A stretch of 47,295 nucleotides of DNA from positions 1 through 47,295 of the forward strand of contig CADAUZ010000020.1 of NCBI GenBank assembly GCA_902791215.1. Reading direction: 5' to 3'. Both the position numbers and the translations under genes were made by a program. Numbering within the stretch: the first letter of the stretch is position 1; each line of letters starts with the position of its first letter. Positions 42,543 to 47,295 of this stretch are shown here, one piece after another. This DNA is from Oscillospiraceae bacterium (GTDB taxonomy: Bacteria > Bacillota > Clostridia > Oscillospirales > Oscillospiraceae). The notes under the pieces are model-generated. The model searched no databases. It was not told the DNA's origin and worked only from the letters and a program-made list of their open reading frames with translations.

Positions 42543-44132
42543 TTCCTGCTCGTCCTTTTTGCGCCCCTGCCCGACCTCCGGCTCCTGCTGTCGGAGTATT
42601 GTTTCAATATTGCCCTTGACGGTCTGCAGCTCCTTTTCGCGCTTCTGGCTATCGCGGTATTCAGTGTATCCGGCGTTTTTGGCAGAAGTCAGATCTTCGA
42701 TCTCGTCCTGGATTCGCTTGACGGTAGGAATCGTTTTGATCCCGTTTTCTTTGAAATACCGCATGGCCGCATCGTAGAGCATCAGCGCCGGGCGGTTTTC
42801 CTCGTAAAACTTCTCCCGCTTTTTCTTCGGCAGCTTTAGGTACTCCGCGTGCAGATCCTTTCCCGCGCGGGCATTCAAAACCTGCCGCTGTAGTTCCTTC
42901 TTTTCCTTCAGGGTTTGCTCAATCGCTTTTATATCGGTGCGAGAAGTAGAAACTTTTTTATGCGCGTCCTCTAATGCGGTGTCGAGCGCGTCCAGATCGG
43001 TCAGACCGTTTTCCTGCAAATAGATCAGTGTTTTGGCCATCGTTTTCAGATTGAAGGTCTTGCCCCAATGGATGTAACCTTCGCCTTTTCCTTCGGCGCG
43101 TTTTGCTTCCAGATCGATCAGCTTTTCAATCTCGGGTTTCATCGCGGGCGTGACAGAAATGTCCGGCCTCTGATGGACGGAAGGAATGATTTGTTTTGCA
43201 TGATTCTCCAATGCGGCGAGGATCGCTTCTTTGGAAAAATCGTCACCCAGCTTGCGGGACGTGATCGGCTTTGTGCGTTCCGGCGTCAGATAACTGAAAC
43301 GGCCGCGGCTCTCTTTTACCGCAACACCGTAATCCTCCAGCAGAAAATCGAAAAACTCATCCAGCGTTTTGGATTTTTTGAGTGCAGCGCGGATCTGTTT
43401 TCGCAGAATTTCTTTATCTGTTTCAAACTTCGTTTGCTTTGGTTCTTCACCGTTCGCAATCCGCTCGGCGTTTTCTTCGTCGAGCTTTTTCTGTCCCTGC
43501 TTCTGAGCCCAGTACTCGCGTTCCGTGATCCTGTTCTTGCTGCCGTTCAGCAGATCGATCTGATACAGCCCCTCACGCTGACACATCTCCATCACTTCCG
43601 CACGCAAATAACGGAGCGCGGCTGCGGTGCATCGGTGCTTCATACCGGGAAGCGTGTCGCAGGCTTTATCCATGTACGGCATCATCGGAACGCGCTCGAT
43701 ACGCAGACTGTTGATAACGATATGCACATGGATGTTGCCGCTTTTGTTGTGACCGTCGGGGTGTGTGCAGACCAAAGCCTGGTGGCCGGGGAAATGCTTT
43801 TTGCAAAATTCCAAGCCCAACGCTTGTGCCCGATCCATCGTTAAGCCGTTTTCTTCCACATCTCTCGGATCAAAACTGATGATGTAGTGATGAGTCTTCA
43901 CATCGCCGCGGGAGAGATTTTTGTTGTATGCGAGATTCGTTTTCATGCAGGCGATGGCAAAATCCTCATCGCCGCAGAGAACAGAATCAATGCGGTAATC
44001 CTCGCGCGGGATCAGATGGCCGTCAGCATCCAGGATCGGCTTGTTGCAGCTCTCGTCGTGCTGAAAGATCAAGTAACGCTCGGCGGCCCCGAGGTCCGAG
44101 TTTTTCGAGCTCAAATGTTTGATCGTTGCCAA
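42537..44132 (-). CDS. MobA/MobL-type relaxase
   Basis: Nicks oriT and pilots the strand during conjugal mobilization. With a TTG start at 44132 the 531-residue protein begins MATIKHLSSKNSDLGAAERY, the usual start of this family, with candidate catalytic Tyr Y20. The HUH metal site is NIHVHIVINS (H135, H137), with HHYIISFDP (H81, H82) before it. The C-terminal half is coiled coil. GGAGG lies 12 nt upstream of the TTG. The gene overlaps the MobC-like gene by 110 nt in another frame. No coupling protein or type IV system is present, so transfer needs a helper. Confidence 0.88.
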   Translation of the reverse strand: MATIKHLSSKNSDLGAAERYLIFQHDESCNKPILDADGHLIPREDYRIDSVLCGDEDFAIACMKTNLAYNKNLSRGDVKTHHYIISFDPRDVEENGLTMDRAQALGLEFCKKHFPGHQALVCTHPDGHNKSGNIHVHIVINSLRIERVPMMPYMDKACDTLPGMKHRCTAAALRYLRAEVMEMCQREGLYQIDLLNGSKNRITEREYWAQKQGQKKLDEENAERIANGEEPKQTKFETDKEILRKQIRAALKKSKTLDEFFDFLLEDYGVAVKESRGRFSYLTPERTKPITSRKLGDDFSKEAILAALENHAKQIIPSVHQRPDISVTPAMKPEIEKLIDLEAKRAEGKGEGYIHWGKTFNLKTMAKTLIYLQENGLTDLDALDTALEDAHKKVSTSRTDIKAIEQTLKEKKELQRQVLNARAGKDLHAEYLKLPKKKREKFYEENRPALMLYDAAMRYFKENGIKTIPTVKRIQDEIEDLTSAKNAGYTEYRDSQKREKELQTVKGNIETILRQQEPEVGQGRKKDEQEI

Positions 44133-44499
44133 TGGCGCGTCCCACCTCCTGCAGGATTTCATATTTCCATTCCGCCAGATCGCCGAGGGCGCGGCGGATA
44201 TCTGTTGTGATACCGGGATCAAAAGAATCCGAATTGAGCGCACGGGCGATCTGATTGAGATTGTTCCCGATGCGTTTTCCCTCGGTGATCAGTTCATCGA
44301 CTTTTGATAAGAGTTCCTTGTTCACCGGCGAGAATTTGATCACGGGATAAATCTGAAGCTTCTCCAAGGATGTGCGGATCATCTCCGATTGATTCATCCC
44401 GTAGACCTGGCACTTGCGTAAAAAGAATTCGTACTCGTCATCGTCCAGGCGCGTTTTGATGACATGACTGCGCTTGGGCGTGTCGTACGGTCCTCGCAT
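44023..44499 (-). CDS. MobC-like relaxosome accessory protein
   Basis: A 158-residue protein with an N-terminal ribbon-helix-helix (SHVIKTRLDDDEYEFFLRKC, then MNQSEMIRTSLEKLQIYP) and a C-terminal MobC segment IGNNLNQIARALNS. It should bind oriT and help the relaxase. ATG at 44499 with GGAGGTG upstream. Its last 37 codons overlap the relaxase start. Upstream lies the oriT candidate. Confidence 0.85.
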   Translation of the reverse strand: MRGPYDTPKRSHVIKTRLDDDEYEFFLRKCQVYGMNQSEMIRTSLEKLQIYPVIKFSPVNKELLSKVDELITEGKRIGNNLNQIARALNSDSFDPGITTDIRRALGDLAEWKYEILQEVGRAIGNDQTFELEKLGPRGRRALLDLSARRELQQADPGC

Positions 44500-44552
44500 T
44501 TTGAAACACCTCCGTGTGAGAAAAAATGATCGTTTCTTTCGTTCTGCTGGGT

Positions 44553-44640
44553 TTGGGGAAGGCACTCCCCAACAAGTTCTGACCGCGGCAAAAATTCGGC
44601 TATCTCGAATTCTGGGCCACAGGTCGATACTTGCTCTAAG
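44553..44640 (-). other. Candidate origin of transfer (oriT)
   Basis: Perfect inverted repeat TTGGGGA-AGGCAC-TCCCCAA (44553-44572), followed by AATTCG-GCTATCT-CGAATT (44594-44612 approximately), directly upstream of the mobC-relaxase pair. The position and the hairpin-plus-second-repeat layout fit oriT regions of small mobilizable elements. The nick site cannot be placed. Confidence 0.5.
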
Positions 44641-44767
44641 TAAGAAACCGCTTTCCCTACGCCACTTTTTTCACGTTTTGCTTTTCAGACGCGTTCCTTA
44701 TTTGAAAAAACTTGATAAAACCAAAGGCAGGCATCAAGCCAAAGATCACGCGCAGTATTCAGCTCGT

Positions 44768-45040
44768 TCAGGTGGCAACTCTGCCGTATAGAGGAAGACT
44801 GTAAAACGGAATGATCGGCGTTTCTCTGTGCCGGTACAACACATATTTGCTCTTGCACTTCGGACAGACGACTGCGAAATCCGCGGGAGCGTCGCCAGAA
44901 AAGAATTCAATCGGGATCAATTCTGATTCGCACTTCGCTTCCCGGCTGACTGCGAATGCAATGTTCTTTGCCTTGCAATTTGGGTTCGGACAATCGAAAG
45001 AAGGAAGTCGAAGACGATCTTCTGCAATGGTGGTTTTCAA
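44768..45040 (-). CDS. Small zinc-ribbon protein
   Basis: A 90-residue protein with two Cys pairs, CPNPNC near residue 17 and CPKCKSKYVLY near residue 59, a likely zinc ribbon. The rest is unremarkable. The best start is a TTG at 45040; GGAGG is 13 nt upstream, which is far, so the start is uncertain. It follows the LexA-like gene by 22 nt and probably shares its transcript. Function unknown; it could be a regulator or anti-defence protein of the element. Confidence 0.6.
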   Translation of the reverse strand: MKTTIAEDRLRLPSFDCPNPNCKAKNIAFAVSREAKCESELIPIEFFSGDAPADFAVVCPKCKSKYVLYRHRETPIIPFYSLPLYGRVAT

Positions 45041-45062
45041 TTTCTGCCTGTGTCCTCCGTGA

Positions 45063-45671
45063 TCAATGCTTATGATATGAGCCTTTCACGATTCCTTGGA
45101 TCTGAAGCTCATCCACGATGATATCCGGATATGCTTTTGTATCCGGGTTACAGGAATGGAGAATATACTTTTTGTTCTTCGGATCGAAGCCGAGCTTTTT
45201 CAGATTGTTCTTTCCATCAAAGAGTGCGATCACGAGATCGCCCTCGTTTGCGGTTTCCTGCCTTTTCACAAAAACATAATCTCCGGGGAAGATGCCCGCA
45301 CCGATCATACTTTCGCCCTTGGCAATCAGGGCAAAGTAATCTCCCTTTTCCACCAGCGTTTCGGGCATGCGGATCGTCTCAACAAAGCGCTGCTCCTCTT
45401 CCTGGCCGGGGCCGCAGGCAACAGTACCGAGCACCGCAATGCCATGAATGGGCGAGACCTCGCTCATTTCTTTCGTGCGAGCGCTGCGATAACCGTTGTA
45501 ACTCAGCTCGCCTTTTTCCTGCATATCTACAAGATAACGATGAACGGTCGAAAGGGGAATGCCGGTTCCGTTTACGATCTCTCGCACACTGGGAACCTTA
45601 TCGTGTTCGTAAAAAAATGCGTTGATGAAATCTGCGATGATTGGTTTCTTCGATTCGTCTTTCCTACGCAT
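45063..45671 (-). CDS. LexA/UmuD-type self-cleaving repressor
   Basis: A 202-residue S24 repressor. The N-terminal winged helix has VPSVREIVNGTGIPLSTVHRY, like LexA. The cleavage site is VACG (C86-G87), as in UmuD, rather than LexA's Ala-Gly. The catalytic dyad is S121 in KGESMIGAG and Lys about 158 in DGKNNLKKL. RecA-stimulated self-cleavage would release its own operator and link the element to the SOS response. ATG at 45671 after GGAGG. Whether it is a true LexA or an element-specific repressor is open; its place inside the mobile region favours the second. Confidence 0.9.
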   Translation of the reverse strand: MRRKDESKKPIIADFINAFFYEHDKVPSVREIVNGTGIPLSTVHRYLVDMQEKGELSYNGYRSARTKEMSEVSPIHGIAVLGTVACGPGQEEEQRFVETIRMPETLVEKGDYFALIAKGESMIGAGIFPGDYVFVKRQETANEGDLVIALFDGKNNLKKLGFDPKNKKYILHSCNPDTKAYPDIIVDELQIQGIVKGSYHKH

Positions 45672-45694
45672 ATGGTTTTACCTCCAAAGCAGAA

Positions 45695-45743
45695 CAGACT
45701 GTTTCTGTGATAAGAATATATCACTCGAAACAATCTGTGTCAA
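45695..45743 (-). promoter_or_regulatory. Promoter and operator of the LexA-like gene
   Basis: Minus strand -35 TTGACA (45738-45743), 17-nt spacer, -10 TATATT (45715-45720). Two nested inversions cover it: CAGACTGTTTC (45695-45705) / GAAACAATCTG (45727-45737), 10 of 11 matched, and GTGATA / TATCAC (45707-45724). This is a strong candidate operator for autorepression. Confidence 0.8.
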
Positions 45744-45756
45744 GATGTTTTTGAAA

Positions 45757-45985
45757 TTATTTGTTTCTTTTTTGGGGGAGCGATTTTAGCCATGTTTCGC
45801 TGTTGTACTGCTGAGGGGAGTAAGCGGCAATTAAATCGTTATTGACGTTCTCTATGCGGTCATCGTTTTGAGATGTTTTGCTTTGCTTTGTTCAGCTTAT
45901 CAATATAGTTTTGATCAAAATACTGATAAAAGCATCTGTAGAGAAAAACAGCATTAGAGGAATAATCATTTTTTTGAAACAATAA
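45757..45985 (-). pseudogene. 5'-truncated, frameshifted gene remnant
   Basis: Two open stretches in different frames join into one protein-like sequence. The first (45985 to about 45863) gives ...FYQYFDQNYIDKLNKAKQN...; the second (about 45865 to 45757) gives DDRIENVNNDLIAAYSPQQY and SETWLKSLPQKRNK, then stop. A frameshift near 45863 and a stop at the left of the junction break it. The amino-acid pattern looks truly coding. I do not recognise the family. It lies directly upstream of the LexA-like promoter. Confidence 0.55.
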
Positions 45986-46009
45986 CCCCTAGGGGGGCTT
46001 ATCCACGAA

Positions 46010-46507
46010 TTGTATCTGAAAGCAGGCGAACTGCACGGACATTACTGCCCGGGCCTTGCCATCGGTGTCAGAGCCGGAGCGGAAGCACTGCGAATCTTGG
46101 AGGTCGAGAAGAAAGGCTTTAATCTGTATTGCATCGCAGAAAACCGTGCCTGCTATCAGGATGGTATCCAGATGGTGTTCGGCACTACGCTGGGGGACGG
46201 GAATCTGGAGCTTCGACAGCGCGGCAAGACCGCATTCAATTTCTATGACCGGGACACTGGGAAAAGCGTTCGCCTGGTCATGAGCGATTGGCCAAAAAAA
46301 TCGGATCGAAAGGAGATGGCAGAGTTTATTCTCTCTGCTCCACTGGAACAGGTCTTCGCGCAGACGCCCGTTCATTTCGACGCGCCGCCCAACACCTTTA
46401 CACGTCATGAAAGCCGGAAATGCCCGCGTTGCGGAGAGTTTTGCAGCGAGCCTTTCTTGCGCGTCGTCGACGGTGAAATCGTCTGCCTCGACTGCGCGGA
46501 GAGCTGA
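46010..46507 (+). CDS. FmdE-family protein, probably 5'-truncated
   Basis: The N-terminal motif ELHGHYCPGLAIG and ENRACYQDGIQMVFGTTLGD are diagnostic of FmdE-like proteins (formylmethanofuran dehydrogenase subunit E family), which bind metal and are linked to molybdenum enzymes. A C-terminal zinc ribbon is present: CPRCGEFC and CLDC. The frame is open back to 45986 without an ATG; TTG at 46010 is the only nearby start and has a poor site. Probably the first few codons were lost at the junction near 45990. It stands alone without a molybdenum enzyme, so it may be inactive. Confidence 0.75.
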   Translation: MYLKAGELHGHYCPGLAIGVRAGAEALRILEVEKKGFNLYCIAENRACYQDGIQMVFGTTLGDGNLELRQRGKTAFNFYDRDTGKSVRLVMSDWPKKSDRKEMAEFILSAPLEQVFAQTPVHFDAPPNTFTRHESRKCPRCGEFCSEPFLRVVDGEIVCLDCAES

Positions 46508-46510
46508 AAG

Positions 46511-46570
46511 ATGTTCACCAGGGAACAACTGCTAACCTGGCAGGAGAGCGGCTACACGGAGTTGATGTGA
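46511..46570 (+). pseudogene. Short ORF after the FmdE-like gene, possible truncated gene start
   Basis: ATG at 46511, 3 nt after the FmdE stop, encodes 19 residues (MFTREQLLTWQESGYTELM) with a GAAAG site. It reads like the start of a coupled downstream gene cut off near 46570, where the repeat array begins. No function can be given. Confidence 0.35.
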
Positions 46571-46607
46571 GGCAATATTATAATCGCCACCATCAAATCG
46601 TTGGATT

Positions 46608-46719
46608 TGAAACCTTTTTCCCTTAAATGCAACCGTCCCGACAAAAAATGAAACCGGCTTCCTCAAAAGTGAAACCGGCCTCAGCGGAAATGCAACCCGT
46701 TTTTCTGGTGGTTGCAACC
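46608..46719. repeat. 21-bp-period array of TGMAACC repeats
   Basis: TGAAACC or TGCAACC begins at 46608, 46628, 46649, 46670, 46691 and 46713, so steps are 20, 21, 21, 21 and 22 bp. The last is paired with an inverted GGTTGCA (46709-46715). The spacing of two helical turns suits cooperative protein binding on one DNA face. The multi-repeat layout recalls the ends of IS21-type elements, but no istA or istB is present. The gene-free stretch here runs from 46571 to 47118. Confidence 0.7.
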
Positions 46720-46758
46720 AGCCCCTATCTTTCTATTAAAGTTAGCGTGCAAGGTCAT

Positions 46759-46789
46759 AATCCCTGAAATCGTTGAGATTTCAGGGATT
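46759..46789. terminator. Hairpin terminator, AATCCCTGAAATC stem
   Basis: Perfect 13-bp stem AATCCCTGAAATC / GATTTCAGGGATT with loop GTTGA, followed by TTCTATTTT on the plus strand. The stop codon of the integrase-like remnant lies inside it (46781-46783). Confidence 0.75.
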
Positions 46790-46876
46790 TTCTATTTTGT
46801 GTGCCACAGATTGTGCCACATTTTTCGAGCCTTTTTCCCGGCAATTTTTTTCTTCACGGCTTGTTTCCGCTTGAAG
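46781..46876 (-). pseudogene. Remnant of a tyrosine integrase C-terminus
   Basis: About 31 codons on the minus strand end in GSKNVAQSVAHKIENP and a stop within the terminator hairpin. The NVAQSVA tail is like those of many Firmicutes phage and transposon integrases. Upstream the frame is closed by a stop near 46880, so only the tail remains. The identity is an inference from a short low-complexity tail. A different frame is open further (to 47001) but has no family signal. Confidence 0.4.
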
Positions 46877-46906
46877 ATATTAGCCGTCTGGCCGTGAAAT
46901 GCAAGG

Positions 46907-46964
46907 GGGGTTAAAATTTTGCCCTTTGGAGCCTGAGGGGGGTTAAAAATATGTGGGGTTAAAA
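46907..46964. repeat. Three GGGGTTAAAA direct repeats at 16-bp multiples
   Basis: GGGGTTAAAA at 46907-46916, 46939-46948 and 46955-46964; start distances are 32 and 16 bp. Intergenic, between the integrase remnant and ftsH. They may be binding or attachment-related sites. Confidence 0.5.
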
Positions 46965-47009
46965 TGCGAAAAGAGAAAAAGTTATGTAAACCGATATGCA
47001 AATATTAAA

Positions 47010-47047
47010 GCCCCAGACCGGAGACTTTTACATCTACAGTCTGGGGC
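47010..47047 (-). terminator. Probable terminator of ftsH
   Basis: Stem GCCCCAGAC / GTCTGGGGC (9 bp) with a 20-nt loop, followed on the minus strand by TTTAATATTT. It lies 72 nt after the ftsH stop. Confidence 0.65.
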
Positions 47048-47118
47048 GCGTTACTTCTAATCAGGTAAATTTTCCGAACAAGTCCAGACGGACATTGACG
47101 GAATTTTGGCCTGTGGTA

Positions 47119-47295
47119 TTATGTGCTCGCGTTTTCATTCAGGATCCGCATGAACTCTTCACCGGTAATAGTTTCATGTTCATACAGATACGAAGCTAGT
47201 TCATCCAACTTACCGCGATTGTCCTTTAGAATGGCCAGTGCTTTTTCGTGCTGCTTCCGTACCAGTTCGACAACCTGTGCATCAATTTTGCTTTG
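47119..47295 (-). CDS. ftsH: ATP-dependent zinc metalloprotease FtsH, C-terminal end
   Basis: The window ends inside a minus-strand gene whose last 58 codons are visible. The peptide QSKIDAQVVELVRKQHEKAL, then ILKDNRGKLDELASYL and ETITGEEFMRIL, is the helical C-terminus of FtsH peptidases, the membrane-bound AAA+ protease that degrades misfolded membrane proteins. The stop codon is at 47119-47121. The catalytic part lies outside the window, so whether the enzyme is intact cannot be checked. Confidence 0.88.
   Translation of the reverse strand, partial: QSKIDAQVVELVRKQHEKALAILKDNRGKLDELASYLYEHETITGEEFMRILNENAST

Noticed and set aside
46792-47001. Minus-strand frame of 69 codons ending KKARKMWHNLWHTK
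   Set aside because: The neighbouring frame (ending NVAQSVAHKIENP) looks like the real integrase tail; this one has no start signal or family pattern.

Overview
The window looks like a GC-rich, spore-forming anaerobic Firmicute of the gut Oscillospiraceae/Ruminococcaceae type. The grounds are a Clostridia-style dcw (division and cell wall) cluster with MraZ and a PASTA penicillin-binding protein but no FtsA; the sporulation genes yqfC, yqfD and ylbJ; the yqfC-yqfD-phoH-ybeY-era-yqzL-recO synteny; desulfoferrodoxin; ATP-dependent PEP carboxykinase; and a family of GC-rich intergenic hairpin repeats. No genus can be named from the sequence alone. Almost all genes lie on the minus strand.

Layout. 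1-67 is the 5' tip of a gene leaving the window, possibly an integrase, next to an orphan OmpR-type response regulator. 1.1-10.3 kb holds housekeeping genes: plsY, an RluA-type pseudouridine synthase, a DUF1836 protein, a DegV lipid-binding protein, a DUF11 protein, a MATE transporter, desulfoferrodoxin, pckA and a membrane GGDEF protein. 10.3-23.0 kb is the dcw cluster, in transcription order mraZ, rsmH, ftsL, a spoVD/ftsI-like PBP, murE, mraY, ftsW, murG, murA, divIB/ftsQ and ftsZ. murF, murD, murC, murB and ftsA are absent from it. 23.2-27.0 kb carries uvrC-rsmD-coaD plus a coiled-coil protein gene, and the HPr gene upstream. 27.2-34.9 kb carries yqfC-yqfD-phoH-ybeY-era-yqzL-recO-mutS2, with ylbJ divergent from yqfC. 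35.9-39.8 kb holds a split chromate transporter, a phosphoglucomutase/phosphomannomutase, a small DUF2007-like protein and rlmH.

39.98 to about 46.0 kb is a mobilizable element, visibly less GC-rich. It has a large serine recombinase (TnpX/DUF4368 type), a small acidic protein, a MobA/L-type HUH relaxase overlapping a MobC-like accessory gene, a probable oriT, a zinc-ribbon protein and a self-cleaving LexA/UmuD-type repressor. Its right side is a scar zone: two back-to-back 5'-truncated genes (one FmdE-like), a 21-bp-period repeat array and an integrase C-terminal remnant. The 3' end of ftsH closes the window on the right.

The most interesting candidates are: (i) two homologous structured elements of about 120 nt placed in tandem between the relaxase stop codon and the acidic-protein gene, with identical spacing of conserved blocks and terminator-like ends; (ii) a six-repeat 21-bp-period TGMAACC array; (iii) a family of terminal-inverted-repeat GC-rich elements, two of which have expanded into 43-45-bp and 27-29-bp tandem arrays and one of which supplies the C-terminus of YqzL; (iv) a textbook MraZ operator, three boxes at exact 10-bp spacing. 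All functions are inferred from the sequence and knowledge of the families; no searches were run.
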